Both the position numbers and the translations under genes were made by a program. DNA of 44,725 nucleotides from a virus. The stretch spans positions 1 through 44,725 of IMG/VR virus record IMGVR_UViG_3300035099_000078; one strand, given 5' to 3'. The notes below the pieces were generated by a model. The model saw nothing but the letters and a program-made list of their open reading frames with translations, did not search any database and was not told where the DNA came from. Below, one piece after another: positions 1 through 9,447 of this stretch (its first letter is position 1; each line of letters begins with the position of its first letter).

Positions 1-127
1 GGTTAGAGGAGATCCAATACCATCTGGGACCAGGATGCTGCTTTGCCAAGCTTCTGCACCTACGGGATGGACTCAGTACACAGGCTTGAATGATAAAATG
101 GTAAGGGTTGTTTCCAGTACTGGCGGT
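1..127. repeat. Terminal 127-bp overlap, left copy
   Basis: These 127 bases are identical to 44599-44725. The repeat lies inside one open reading frame that reads continuously across the joint, so it is best explained as the overlap left when a circular or circularly permuted genome was assembled. A length of 127 is a common largest k-mer in short-read assemblers, which is inference. The unique genome is therefore 44,598 bp. Confidence 0.95.
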
Positions 128-439
128 GGGACTGGTGGAAGCTGGACGGTAAGTGGTTTATCATCGAATACGGTAGTTGATCATACTCACTCAGTAGGAA
201 GTCATACCCATGGGGTTTCTGGGCTATACATCCCCTATGGCGGGTCTGGTATTGGGCTAACAACTTCAAATAGCATGCTGGATAATGCTACAGGGGGATC
301 GGGGAATATCCCAATTTCAGGCACTACGGATGCTTCTACCGGCACTACGGGAGCTGCCGGTACTCATAACCATACCATTTCCCAGGATGGGACTTGGCGT
401 CCAGCATATGTAGATGTCATTGTCTGCATAAAGGACTAG
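1..439 (+). CDS. Tail collar/fibre protein, 3' part (starts at 44306)
   Basis: This is the C-terminal part of a 243-residue protein whose start is at 44306; the joint is in frame. The visible segment has a collar-like core with GW near its start (PTGWTQYTG), a glycine/threonine-rich stretch, and two histidine clusters, HTHSVGSHTHG and a later THNHT. Such H-x-H clusters are typical of phage tail-collar and short tail-fibre tips, where they can bind metal in a trimer. It ends RPAYVDVIVCIKD, like collar domains that finish on a hydrophobic strand. It follows the beta-helix tailspike gene, so it probably forms part of the receptor-binding apparatus. Confidence 0.8.
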   Translation, partial: VRGDPIPSGTRMLLCQASAPTGWTQYTGLNDKMVRVVSSTGGGTGGSWTVSGLSSNTVVDHTHSVGSHTHGVSGLYIPYGGSGIGLTTSNSMLDNATGGSGNIPISGTTDASTGTTGAAGTHNHTISQDGTWRPAYVDVIVCIKD

Positions 440-441
440 GA

Positions 442-753
442 ATGAAGTGTCCATTGAATAGCTTTAAGGATTGTATTGAATCCAGATGTGCTTTCTGGGT
501 TAAGATGTCTGGGACCAATCCCCAGACTGGTATGCCAATTGACCAGTGGGGTTGCAAGGAAGTCTGGGATACCATTCTAAGGAGTGAGCAGAACTTGGTT
601 ACTAGACAGAACAGCGCAGCAATTAATAGCCTTAGGAACAACCTTCTTAACCTCGGTATTGGGAAGATAACCCAGAAGATGCTACAGATGGCCAGTCAGC
701 CAGATTCTCCTGAAGCTATTGCTATTGTAGAGGACAAGGATGCAAAGTCATAG
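442..753 (+). CDS. Hypothetical protein, 103 aa
   Basis: I do not recognise this protein. The ATG at 442 follows the collar gene by two bases and has AAAGGA about 7 bases upstream; a longer frame from 394 would overlap the collar gene needlessly. The N-terminal part has three cysteines (C3, C10, C15) and W-rich segments (CAFWVKM, DQWGCKEVW), suggesting a small metal-binding fold. The C-terminal half is an amphipathic helix region. Its end overlaps the next gene by 14 bases, so the two are probably translationally coupled within the tail module. Confidence 0.7.
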   Translation: MKCPLNSFKDCIESRCAFWVKMSGTNPQTGMPIDQWGCKEVWDTILRSEQNLVTRQNSAAINSLRNNLLNLGIGKITQKMLQMASQPDSPEAIAIVEDKDAKS

Positions 754-2542
754 GGTATATCTTGAAGGAATAAGCTATCCAGATGCCTTGAAGGATGTCC
801 CTACTCCTAAGGAATCTCCCTTTGTTATTGGACCTCCCATCAAGGGCATCAATACCTATTCCAAACCAGTTGACATAGACAACAATGAAGCTTCTCTCTG
901 TTATGATGCCAGGGTCGTAAGGGGTTGGATTGAGCCAAGGCCAGGAATTGAGCTTCTTCATGAGTTTACTGATGAAACAGTAATGTACATGAAGGAGTTT
1001 ACAACCTCGACAGGAGCTTACTATTTCTTGGTCCTTACTACCAAGTCGATCTACTATACGACCAACTACAGCACCTATACCAGGATTCCCTGGTACTATA
1101 CCACTGGCACAGCTACAACTAATGGAACAACAACGGTTACTGGGACAGGAACATCTTGGCTAACCAATGCTAGGGCAAATGATCGTTTCAAGATCGATAG
1201 CATCGGCACCTGGGCAACCATAGCATCCGTTGATAGCGATACCCAGCTTACTCTTTCATCTGCATACTCAGCGGCATCTGGCGCAGCTTATCATATTGAC
1301 AGATACTTTGGTGGAGACACCGACAACACCTTCTGGTCAGTTATTGACGCCTACAATGATCGCTTTATCTTCTCCCAGGGTATCGATACCATCCTGTATG
1401 CTACTCCTCCATTCGATACCTTGCATATTCTCAACTCATCCTACGCTTCCAACTTTGCTACAATCTACGGTGATCGTCTATTTATTGGCTCAGTTAGGGA
1501 AAATCCCATGTCTTCTCCAGCTGATTATGCCTTTCGTCTTCGCTGGAGCGTAGCAGGAAACTATTCAGATTTCTCCGGGACTGGCTCAGGCTACAAGGAT
1601 TGCTCTGAAGACCCATATGATATAACTGGTCTTGCAGTCATCAGTGACACCCTGCTGATCTACAAGACCTACTCCATTATGCATGCTACCAGGACTGGCA
1701 GCGCATCCAGTCCATTTGATTTCAAGGTCCGTGTAGATTCCATTGGCTGCTACATCCCAGGCAGCCTGGTTAGCATTGGGGACTCCCATTTCTTTGCAGG
1801 ATCAGACAATTTCTACACTTATGACCTGCGCAGTCCTAAAGCAGTAGGGGACAAGGTTAAGGATGCCTTCCTTGACGAGCTCAACCCAACCTATGCCCAT
1901 CGTACCCATGCCCTTGTGGCTGAGGAGTTCAACGAGATACAGATCTACTATCCAGACACATCTTCCAGTACTCCCAATAGGTGCCTAGTCTATAACTATG
2001 ACCTTCTTGCTTTTACAAGCAAATGGCGTGTATCTTCCCTAGCCTCTGGCTATGGTAAGCAATATTCTTCAGATACCTGGGATTCCTCTCCTGGAGTTTA
2101 TACCTGGGATACCTGGATAGGCTCCTGGGATTCCTCAGACCTGTTAGCCAACAAACCTATAAACCTAATAGCTAATGGTGCCAATCTTTACAAGCAATCT
2201 ACATCCCTTACTGATGCTGGCACCAGTTTTACTCTAGAGTGGAGAACCAAAGAATTAGCATTGATCGAGTTGCAAAAGAGGATACTGTTTTGCCGTGTCA
2301 GGATCGGCTACTATACCCAGACTGCTGGTAGTATCTTGGTATCCATTAGCGGAGATGGTGGAGCAAGCTGGGAAACAGATAGGACCTGTAGCATATCGAC
2401 AAGCTCTACTTCACAACTGAAATATGCTGTAGCTGATTTCTTGGGTACTTATAATTCCATTATTGTCAGGGTTAGAAGCACCGGTGTCAGGTACAAGGTT
2501 GTCAGGATTGTCCTAGAGCTTACCGCAGCAGGAGAAATCTAA
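740..2542 (+). CDS. Tail nozzle / packaged-DNA stabilisation protein (P22 gp10-like)
   Basis: The protein is 600 residues with a beta-strand-rich, repetitive sequence lacking membrane segments, and it begins with the pattern typical of podovirus tail-tube B/gp10 proteins (VYLEGISYPDALKDVPTP, then a short conserved segment around ASLCYDARVVRGWIEPRPG). A TTTVTGTGTSW segment near residue 130 is a small module common in phage structural proteins. These proteins form the beta-propeller nozzle closing the portal channel. The ATG at 740 has AGAGGA upstream and overlaps the preceding gene. Family assignment rests on recognition of the N-terminal pattern, size and position. Confidence 0.65.
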   Translation: MQSHRVYLEGISYPDALKDVPTPKESPFVIGPPIKGINTYSKPVDIDNNEASLCYDARVVRGWIEPRPGIELLHEFTDETVMYMKEFTTSTGAYYFLVLTTKSIYYTTNYSTYTRIPWYYTTGTATTNGTTTVTGTGTSWLTNARANDRFKIDSIGTWATIASVDSDTQLTLSSAYSAASGAAYHIDRYFGGDTDNTFWSVIDAYNDRFIFSQGIDTILYATPPFDTLHILNSSYASNFATIYGDRLFIGSVRENPMSSPADYAFRLRWSVAGNYSDFSGTGSGYKDCSEDPYDITGLAVISDTLLIYKTYSIMHATRTGSASSPFDFKVRVDSIGCYIPGSLVSIGDSHFFAGSDNFYTYDLRSPKAVGDKVKDAFLDELNPTYAHRTHALVAEEFNEIQIYYPDTSSSTPNRCLVYNYDLLAFTSKWRVSSLASGYGKQYSSDTWDSSPGVYTWDTWIGSWDSSDLLANKPINLIANGANLYKQSTSLTDAGTSFTLEWRTKELALIELQKRILFCRVRIGYYTQTAGSILVSISGDGGASWETDRTCSISTSSTSQLKYAVADFLGTYNSIIVRVRSTGVRYKVVRIVLELTAAGEI

Positions 2543-2721
2543 TGGCAATAACAAGAGTAAACATGGTTCCGATGGTAGCTCCAGATGAGTTTACTGATCT
2601 GGAGGATGTATGGCGTTACCTGGATGAGTTCAGCAAGGCTGTTAACGATATGTTTGAGGATATTGTCAGGTACACCGAGAATATAGAGGCAATACTAAAA
2701 GACAATGGATTGATCACTTGA
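2542..2721 (+). CDS. Small acidic structural-region protein, 59 aa
   Basis: A short frame starts with ATG overlapping the stop of the gp10-like gene (TAATG) and ends with TGA at 2719-2721. The product is acidic and mostly helical (EDVWRYLDEFSKAVNDMFED), with no cysteine or membrane segment. The tight coupling and lack of any competing frame support a real gene. Its function is unknown; a small accessory protein of the tail machine is possible. Confidence 0.65.
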   Translation: MAITRVNMVPMVAPDEFTDLEDVWRYLDEFSKAVNDMFEDIVRYTENIEAILKDNGLIT

Positions 2722-2729
2722 GGTTTACC

Positions 2730-2909
2730 ATGACGGTAGAAGAGCTCAAGGAATGGATGGAAGAGAGGTTTGACAGAGTAGAAAGGCGTCTTGACTGTAT
2801 GAATGGCAAGATTACTACCCATGACCGATGGCTCTGGCTTATCCGGGGCATTGGTATCGCCGTAGTTACAGCTCTTGGAATCCTGGGGGTCAAGGTTTCG
2901 AAGCTATGA
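2730..2909 (+). CDS. XhlA-like membrane-anchored small protein
   Basis: The 59-residue product has an N-terminal charged coiled-coil segment (MTVEELKEWMEERFDRVERR), a short linker and one C-terminal membrane helix (residues ~37-57, WLIRGIGIAVVTALGILGV). This is the layout of XhlA-type haemolysin/holin-associated proteins. The ATG at 2730 has GAGG 6 bases upstream; a TTG at 2718 is in frame but lies in that ribosome binding site. It may assist lysis, although it lies far from the endolysin gene. A virion or replication-anchoring role cannot be excluded. Confidence 0.6.
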   Translation: MTVEELKEWMEERFDRVERRLDCMNGKITTHDRWLWLIRGIGIAVVTALGILGVKVSKL

Positions 2910-3439
2910 CGACCAATGGCGACCCATATCCCTTGCCTCCTGGATGGCAGAATTTTGCTGCTACCAAGGAGAATATTACCAGAGCATGGGTTGAGATGAA
3001 CAAGTTTCCCATCCTGTTTGATGACTTTAAACGGGGAAACTTTAAGTACTTTATTTCTCTGTTTCTCGATCCCGACAATCTATTTCTGCAATGTGGAGAC
3101 TATGGTATTGCTAAAATCAGAGGTATAACGCCAGGAGCAAATTGTGAAGTTTATCTAAACTTTTGGGATAGCAGGTTCAAGGGGAGACAAGAAGAATGTA
3201 AGATGGCCCTGCGCTGGCTATTTTACCATTTCAAATTAAGGAGAGCTACCAGCATAATTCCCAAACCATCAAGAGTGGCTATACGCTTTGCTAAGTCGAT
3301 TGGCTTCCAGGAAGAAGGTATTTTACGGAGTAGTTTCCTATACAAGGGAAGGTATCTTGATAGTATTGTTCTTGGTATATTAAAAGAGGAGGTTTTTGAT
3401 GAAGGTCTACAGAAAACTGACAATCAGTCTAAAGGATAA
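2906..3439 (+). CDS. GNAT-family N-acetyltransferase
   Basis: The 177-residue protein looks like a GNAT acetyltransferase of the RimJ/RimL type: a strand pattern around NCEVYLNFWDSRFKGR, a helix (CKMALRWLFYHF), then PSRVAIRFAKSIGFQEEG, the 'N/R-x-x-A-x-x-x-x-x-k-x-G-F-x-x-E-G' acetyl-CoA region, followed by a final strand. GNAT enzymes transfer acetyl groups from acetyl-CoA to amines; several tailed phages carry one near tail genes. The ATG at 2906 overlaps the upstream stop as ATGA. The substrate is unknown. Confidence 0.65.
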   Translation: MTTNGDPYPLPPGWQNFAATKENITRAWVEMNKFPILFDDFKRGNFKYFISLFLDPDNLFLQCGDYGIAKIRGITPGANCEVYLNFWDSRFKGRQEECKMALRWLFYHFKLRRATSIIPKPSRVAIRFAKSIGFQEEGILRSSFLYKGRYLDSIVLGILKEEVFDEGLQKTDNQSKG

Positions 3440-4370
3440 TAGGATCATCGACGAAGATTCGTATAACTACGATGGTTCTATAGCCCTATGCTGCGGTGGT
3501 GGGGGCGGCACTCAGATTGTCGAAAAATCCCCGATACCCCAAGAGTTCAGTGGCCTAGCAACCCAGCTTGGCCAATTCCTCGGTGGAACCTCTGGGACTC
3601 CTGGCAAGGCTTTGACTCCTACCCAATATTCCGGAACCTACTCCGATATGTACCAAAACCTTCTACGGGCCCAACAGCAGATGCAATATCCAACAGCAGC
3701 GGAGCGGGCTCTCCAGACTGGTGTTCAGACTGGTTATATGTACCCCTATGCTGGACAGCTTGATCCCTATGCCCAGATGTCCCAGACTCAAATGGCTGCA
3801 ACAGGAGCACCTTACAACCTTACTGCGGCTTTCATGGGCTCCTATCCAGCATACCAAGCAGCCCTGGACGCTGCCCTTGCCCAAGCTAAGGAATCGGCAA
3901 GCATGCGGGGAGGATTAAGGGGGAGTGCTGGTTCTGAGTACATGGGCGAGGCTGCTGCGGGAACTACAGCAGACTTTTTGAAGTATTTGAGTGGTGTTGG
4001 TCAACAGTCCTACGAAGCTGCACAGGCTAGAAGACAGCAAGCTATCCAGCAGGCCGCTGCACAATCCGCCCAACAGCAGGCTGCCTGGGAAGCTGCGGCT
4101 GGTAGAGTAGGGCAGTATATTCCTATGGCCTATGAAGCTGCTACCTGGCCAGCGCAGACCCAAGCTCAGCAGTTGTCTCAGGCTATGCAGCTGGGCCAAG
4201 GACTGGAGACTACTGGGACTTATCCATGGCTTAGCTTTGTCCAGAGCTTGATTGGTACGCCACAAGCCCAGTATATTGCTGCACCGGAAGCGCCCAGCAT
4301 GGCTCAGCAAATGGCTCCCTATGCCACATCTGCAGCAACAATTGCTACAATAGTAGCTATGTTAGCATAA
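3399..4370 (+). CDS. Probable internal virion / ejection protein, Ala-Gln rich
   Basis: The 323-residue product has a short charged start, a CCGGGGGT turn near residue 30, and a long Ala/Gln/Tyr-rich helical region with many QQAAAQSAQQQ-type stretches. It ends in a hydrophobic alanine-rich tail. That composition, and its place after the nozzle gene and before two large helical proteins, matches podovirus ejection proteins (compare P22 gp7 or T7 gp14 in role, not proven homology). The ATG at 3399 has AGAGGAGG upstream at 3384-3391. It overlaps the GNAT gene by 41 bases. Confidence 0.55.
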   Translation: MKVYRKLTISLKDNRIIDEDSYNYDGSIALCCGGGGGTQIVEKSPIPQEFSGLATQLGQFLGGTSGTPGKALTPTQYSGTYSDMYQNLLRAQQQMQYPTAAERALQTGVQTGYMYPYAGQLDPYAQMSQTQMAATGAPYNLTAAFMGSYPAYQAALDAALAQAKESASMRGGLRGSAGSEYMGEAAAGTTADFLKYLSGVGQQSYEAAQARRQQAIQQAAAQSAQQQAAWEAAAGRVGQYIPMAYEAATWPAQTQAQQLSQAMQLGQGLETTGTYPWLSFVQSLIGTPQAQYIAAPEAPSMAQQMAPYATSAATIATIVAMLA

Positions 4371-5176
4371 TGGAAATTAGCGGTAAGATAAAACAGTCAT
4401 TTGATATTATATCTTCGGAATACGTTCCAGGGAAATCAGTTGTATTATGCAGTTTTGGAAAAGATTCAATGGTATTGCTTGATCTTGTAATGAAAAAATA
4501 TGGCGATATACCCATTGGACATTATAGTCTTCCAGGATATCCCAAAAAGAAAGAGTTTGCATTGAAGTTTATCCAAAAACTTAACCTTGTGGTTCACAAT
4601 ATACCGATAATGGCAATGGATATATTCATGGACAGCAACGGCAAGTTTGAACTTATGGTGTTCCTGCCGATTTCAAAAGACAAGTGCCTTATGCCATGTG
4701 TTGACATTATAGATACCAGAGAAAAGAACTGCATTTTTGACTTATTGGCCGGTCCGTTCTATTCCAATACGGTTAGTCCATGGACCGTATTCTTTGTAGG
4801 CCACAAGCAAAGCGATGTTGATTCATTCTTTGGGCCAGTTCCAATCAGTAAGGATAGGAAGCTGGTTGGTGACATTAAAATCTGTTACCCGCTTAAAGAT
4901 TGGACCGATGAGGATATATGGCAATATACAATCGAAAATGGCATACCGTATAATGACAAATGCTATAACAAGGACAACAATTTCCTGCCGTTTGAGGACA
5001 CAACATACAATCCGCATTATTATTCTGCCTGCACGGATTGCATAAATCCCAACAAACCCAAAGAAGTATATTGTAGAATAGCAAGTAGAAAGATACCGAA
5101 CAAGAGATTCGGGGATATGGACTATTATCCCCAAAAACATTCTTTTTACAGGACTATTCTCAATCAAATTCTTTAG
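4370..5176 (+). CDS. PAPS-reductase-family (PP-loop) protein
   Basis: The 268-residue protein has the PP-loop SFGKDS at residues 28-33 (variant of SGGxDS), followed by a helix, the pattern of adenylyl-sulfate/PAPS reductase-like and related nucleotide-alpha-hydrolases. A late segment (CYPLKDWTDEDIWQYTIENG) matches the family's 'P-l-x-x-W-t-d-x-D-V-w-x-Y' block. A cysteine pair, CTDC, follows near residue 222. The family reduces PAPS or activates substrates through adenylation; phage copies are common but rarely characterised. The start overlaps the upstream stop (TAATG). Its AT-rich codons differ from neighbouring virion genes, suggesting a transferred moron. Confidence 0.8.
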   Translation: MEISGKIKQSFDIISSEYVPGKSVVLCSFGKDSMVLLDLVMKKYGDIPIGHYSLPGYPKKKEFALKFIQKLNLVVHNIPIMAMDIFMDSNGKFELMVFLPISKDKCLMPCVDIIDTREKNCIFDLLAGPFYSNTVSPWTVFFVGHKQSDVDSFFGPVPISKDRKLVGDIKICYPLKDWTDEDIWQYTIENGIPYNDKCYNKDNNFLPFEDTTYNPHYYSACTDCINPNKPKEVYCRIASRKIPNKRFGDMDYYPQKHSFYRTILNQIL

Positions 5177-5188
5177 ACAGGAGGACAT

Positions 5189-7087
5189 ATGCCCGTTACT
5201 TATATTCCAAGAGGAAAGACAACAGCGGAAACCTATGCTGAAGAACAGGAAAGACTTTTAAACAATATTCTGCGGATACTCAGTATGGCTCAGTTGGGCG
5301 AGGAAATACGACAAAAACAAGCCTTGGGTGAACAGAAAAAATATGCCGAGGCATACAAGGCTGCTACGGCCGAAGGTCCAGAGAAGGCTGCTACAGAAGG
5401 TACAGTAACTATGCCACAGCTTTTGGGAGCCGAACAGGCATACGGTGTTAAGCTTACCCAGCCAGTACCAGGAACAATGACATTTCAGGGATACAGCCCG
5501 GAACTTGCTGCCCAGGGATTTCCAACCGAGCAACCTTATACCATCCCAACTGCCGGTATGAGAGTTCCCGGTGGACTTCTGAGTCCCCAGACTGGCGGTA
5601 TTACTCCAACCTACCAGCCTCCGGCTCCCGAAGAAGGCCTATTTGCCAGGGCAATAAGGGGGATAACCGGTGCTCCTGCTCCGGCACCACCTGCGGAGAT
5701 TATGCCAAGACCGGCGACACCGAAGGAACAGGCAATCCAGGCACAACAGGAATACTTACGGCAATATGCAACGGGTCAATTGGGATTAATCAATAGATAT
5801 GGCCCTGAGCAAATTGCCGCATGGAAAGAGGGAGTAGAACTGCCTCCGGCAAAGAAAGAAGAAGCGCAAATGCGCCAGGGTGCTGAGATTGCCAAGTGGC
5901 AATTCGAGCAAAAGCAACGGCAAGCTGATGCTTTGGATAGGACAAAAGCAAGATTTAAATTCAACTTAGGAACAAAATTTGGGAAGACGGATGAAAAAGG
6001 AAACATAAGACCTCTCACTTCAGAAGAAACTGATTACTATGCCAATATGTTTGCTTTTGGCGGGGCACAACCAGAAGATTTAACTGAAGATTCAGCTCCT
6101 AATCTAGGATTGATTCCGCTTTCTAAACCAAGAGTGGCTGATCAGAAGATGGAACTAGCTAATGAATTTGCCGATTATTATGGGAAAAAGATTTCTGAGC
6201 TTCCCAAAGATTTAGCAAAGAAAAGAGGACCAGCAGAAGCAGTCGGCGCTATTAAAATTGGTCCCGATGATGTAGTTCATGGACCAAGTTGGACTTATGC
6301 AGAAGAAAAGGGCTTTGCGACAAAAGAAGAGGCCATGCAGCATGCATTACAAATGTATAAGATGATTCCGGATAAAGACAAAGCTGCGGTTATTCCTTCT
6401 GTAGAGCTTGGAGCTGGCAATAAATATATTCCCAAACTAATTCCGGATATTACGCAGAGGATACCGGCATCCGTTCCAACTGCTACACCAGGGATTTCCT
6501 ATGACAGAAGGAAAGAAGCTTGGGTTGAGACGCTTCCAGATGGTACAAAGAGGAGATTATCTTCCCAGGAAGTGCGGGAGACTAAACTTGACTTTTTAGA
6601 ATCCCAACCTACATCCGATATCAGAACAATGCAACAGGCGACTCCTTCGGTGTTGGAGTTGGTAAAAAAATCCAGGGAAAATCTGGTTGCGGCTGAAAAA
6701 AAATATGGAGTCGGACCATTGCAAAGCAGATGGAGAGATTTTTGGTCGGGGAAGATTGGAGCTGCCGACCCCGAGTTTAGGGCGTTAAAAACAACCATGG
6801 GGCTCTTAACCACAAGATTGATGAGAATGCATGTCGGGGCGAGGGGTGGAGAATATATGATGAAGCATTTCGGAGACATGCTTGCAACGGCAAAGGATCA
6901 TCCAGACAACTTAAGAGCAGTATTAGATGAAATTGAGAATTATGCAAAAGAAATCAGGGATACCCGGATTCCAAAAGCAGTGATGTCTCCAGAGGGCAAA
7001 CCGACTTCCTCACAAAAGAAACCAGGAATCAAAAAGATCATTGTCTATGACAGCAAAGGTAATCGCATAGAAGAAAGGGAAGAATAA
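5189..7087 (+). CDS. Large internal virion / ejection protein, 632 aa
   Basis: The protein has a helical N-terminus (TTAETYAEEQERLLNNILRI), a long proline- and glutamine-rich low-complexity section up to about residue 200, then mixed charged helices. I see no catalytic motif. Large, helical, low-complexity proteins after the nozzle gene are typical of podovirus pilot/ejection proteins, which are injected ahead of the DNA. A strong site, AGGAGG, precedes ATG 5189. It is coupled to the next gene by TAATG. Function is inferred from position and composition only. Confidence 0.5.
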   Translation: MPVTYIPRGKTTAETYAEEQERLLNNILRILSMAQLGEEIRQKQALGEQKKYAEAYKAATAEGPEKAATEGTVTMPQLLGAEQAYGVKLTQPVPGTMTFQGYSPELAAQGFPTEQPYTIPTAGMRVPGGLLSPQTGGITPTYQPPAPEEGLFARAIRGITGAPAPAPPAEIMPRPATPKEQAIQAQQEYLRQYATGQLGLINRYGPEQIAAWKEGVELPPAKKEEAQMRQGAEIAKWQFEQKQRQADALDRTKARFKFNLGTKFGKTDEKGNIRPLTSEETDYYANMFAFGGAQPEDLTEDSAPNLGLIPLSKPRVADQKMELANEFADYYGKKISELPKDLAKKRGPAEAVGAIKIGPDDVVHGPSWTYAEEKGFATKEEAMQHALQMYKMIPDKDKAAVIPSVELGAGNKYIPKLIPDITQRIPASVPTATPGISYDRRKEAWVETLPDGTKRRLSSQEVRETKLDFLESQPTSDIRTMQQATPSVLELVKKSRENLVAAEKKYGVGPLQSRWRDFWSGKIGAADPEFRALKTTMGLLTTRLMRMHVGARGGEYMMKHFGDMLATAKDHPDNLRAVLDEIENYAKEIRDTRIPKAVMSPEGKPTSSQKKPGIKKIIVYDSKGNRIEEREE

Positions 7088-9447
7088 TGAAGCAAGCCCA
7101 ATTACCAGATGGGACAATACTTGAATTCCCAGACGATATTCCAGATGAGAAAATGGATTTCATAGTCAAACAACATCTATTTGGTAAAAAACCAGAGGAA
7201 CCTCCGACTGGAGAAGTACGGGCAGAACCGCCGTGGTATATCAGATCGTTGAAGCCAACGCTGGAAACTGCTGGATTGCTTGGCGGAGGGGCGGTAGGAA
7301 CTGCCGCTGGTCCTATAGGTTCTGTTGCTGGTGGTGGACTAGGATACGCAATAGGAAGACAACTATCGGACAGGATTCTGGAATTCCTGGAACGCAAAGA
7401 GGCTGTTACTGGGAAACCTCCATCAACTACGTCAGAAGCCTTTAAGGAAGCTGGTTCGGATATAGCGACAGGTGCTGCAATACAAGCTGGCGGCGAAGTT
7501 GCTGGCCCTGCGGCTACAAAAGCTATGCAGGCTATGTTCGGCAAAATGACACCAGCTACAGAGGCACTGATACAGACCTACAAAGAATATGGTATTAAGC
7601 CTCTGCCTTCGGAAATTGCGGGGCAAAAGAAGACGTTAAGTATACTGGAGGGGGTGCTTGGTTATCGACCGTTATCTGGAGACGTTTTCCTTAAGAGGTC
7701 TGCGCAGAACTTGGAAAAGATGGTAACGGCAAGAGACCAACTGATTCAGAAAGGCCTTCCAGCTGAATCACTGGAGGAAATGACTAATGCTATTAAAAAA
7801 GAGGCCCAGAATATACTGCAGAGATATATAAAAGCATCCAGCGAAATCATCGAGAAGATGTCAGAAGATTTCATGAAAAAGGTTGGGTTGGAAACCCGTT
7901 TTTCTGCGGGAGCAAAGCTATCGACGATCCTTGAATCCGACCGTCTTGCTAGGTCGCAAGAGGTTAAGAAGTTATACGATAATGTTTATAAAAAACTTCC
8001 CCAAAAAGGCTGGGATGAGGTTCCGCTTTCGGAATCTACTATCAGACATGCTGAGAACACATTAAAAGAAGAAATGGCCAAAGTCCTTAGCAGTAGGGAT
8101 ACCAACTTAATTAAAAGATTGAATGATATTATTTCATGGGGAAGAGGCCCTAAAATAAAAGGTGTGCCAGAAGCTGCGTTTATTAATCCCGAGATGATTG
8201 CGCGCAACCCAGAGCTTATGAATGTAATTCAAGAGTCAGGACAAACTAATGTGCCAACATGGATTGGACTGGACAAAACCCGGTCGGAATTATTGGAGGA
8301 AGTAAGGAATATAATGATCCAGGGATACGGACCTACAAATAAATCCAGAGTTCTGTCCGAGATAGCAGAGAACTTAAACGAAGACATGAGCAGCTATGCT
8401 GAACGGCTAGGAGGAGATGTCTGGAAAAACTTTCAAGCAGCAAGATCGGCATCGAGAAGGCTACATGAATTGTATACCCATGATTTGTTAAAAATCATGA
8501 ACAAGAGTCCCGAAGAAATCGTAGACAAACTTATTGGCGGTGGGAAAGAAGTCACCTTGCTGAAAGATATTCGAATGGCCACCGGTGATAAAGGTATTGA
8601 GCCACTTAAGCAAGCTTTTTTCAAGAAGCTGATCGACAAATCAACATCTAAGGAAGTCTTTGATCCAGTAAAGCTTAGGAAGCTTATTAACAATACGGAC
8701 AAGGATGTAATTAACGAACTTGCGACTTCCGAGCAACTAAAGATGATAAACCGTATGGCTGGCATGAAGCAATATTTTAATGTAATGCAAGATAAAAACA
8801 AATTTGTTAATTTCCTGGGTGATATTTCTGATGCTAATTTGAACAACGTATGGAGAGCGATCGTAAGACCAGAAAATACGGAATACATTAAAATGGCCAA
8901 AAGACTTTTTTCTCCAGAGAATATTGAGAGAATCTCATCCCTTACTATAGAGAATGTTTTGAAAGCGTCGAAGGGAGGATACTATCTTCCTGTTAGCTCT
9001 GCTGGGAATTTCCAAAGCTATAACAGCGTCCTGAAAGAATTACTTCCAGCGGATAGATACAATAAGCTTCGAATGTTTATAGGAATGGGACAAAACATGA
9101 GAAGAGTAGAAGATCTGGCAAGAAATGCCTCGCAAACGGGGCAAACTCTGATGGGAGCGGAGACTATGCTAGCACTGATAAAATCCGCCGAAAAGGGCAT
9201 AGCCACTCTGGACTTGCAACCATTTCTAGAAAGTGCTGTTCGATTGACAGGAATCCCTTATTTAATTTCCAAGATATATACCAGCGATGCTGCCATACGT
9301 TCTTTACAGGCTGCAATGCGCGGAGACCCAACAACTAAGGAAGCGATTGGTAATTTTGTCAAAGCAATTGCTATGGTATCTAACAAGATAATTGAAGATC
9401 ATCCTGAATATGCTAAGGAAAAAAGGGATATCGTTTTTGAACAATGA
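7087..9447 (+). CDS. Large ejection-type protein with glycine-zipper segment, 786 aa
   Basis: The N-terminus LPDGTILEFPDD (residues 6-17) is a motif seen at the start of many phage virion proteins. Residues ~62-90 are a glycine zipper (GLLGGGAVGTAAG, then SVAGGGLGYAIG), able to insert in membranes. The remaining ~690 residues are strongly helical with charged repeats. This fits an ejection protein that lines a transmembrane channel during DNA entry. The start overlaps the previous stop (TAATG) and the end overlaps the next gene by ATGA, so the three are one translational block. Confidence 0.55.
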   Translation: MKQAQLPDGTILEFPDDIPDEKMDFIVKQHLFGKKPEEPPTGEVRAEPPWYIRSLKPTLETAGLLGGGAVGTAAGPIGSVAGGGLGYAIGRQLSDRILEFLERKEAVTGKPPSTTSEAFKEAGSDIATGAAIQAGGEVAGPAATKAMQAMFGKMTPATEALIQTYKEYGIKPLPSEIAGQKKTLSILEGVLGYRPLSGDVFLKRSAQNLEKMVTARDQLIQKGLPAESLEEMTNAIKKEAQNILQRYIKASSEIIEKMSEDFMKKVGLETRFSAGAKLSTILESDRLARSQEVKKLYDNVYKKLPQKGWDEVPLSESTIRHAENTLKEEMAKVLSSRDTNLIKRLNDIISWGRGPKIKGVPEAAFINPEMIARNPELMNVIQESGQTNVPTWIGLDKTRSELLEEVRNIMIQGYGPTNKSRVLSEIAENLNEDMSSYAERLGGDVWKNFQAARSASRRLHELYTHDLLKIMNKSPEEIVDKLIGGGKEVTLLKDIRMATGDKGIEPLKQAFFKKLIDKSTSKEVFDPVKLRKLINNTDKDVINELATSEQLKMINRMAGMKQYFNVMQDKNKFVNFLGDISDANLNNVWRAIVRPENTEYIKMAKRLFSPENIERISSLTIENVLKASKGGYYLPVSSAGNFQSYNSVLKELLPADRYNKLRMFIGMGQNMRRVEDLARNASQTGQTLMGAETMLALIKSAEKGIATLDLQPFLESAVRLTGIPYLISKIYTSDAAIRSLQAAMRGDPTTKEAIGNFVKAIAMVSNKIIEDHPEYAKEKRDIVFEQ

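Noticed and set aside
1-127. Attachment-site duplication or physical terminal repeat
   Set aside because: No integrase is seen, the repeat is inside one in-frame gene, and 127 matches a usual assembly overlap.
3915-4310. Minus-strand frame of 131 codons
   Set aside because: It is the shadow of the Ala/Gln-rich ejection-type protein.
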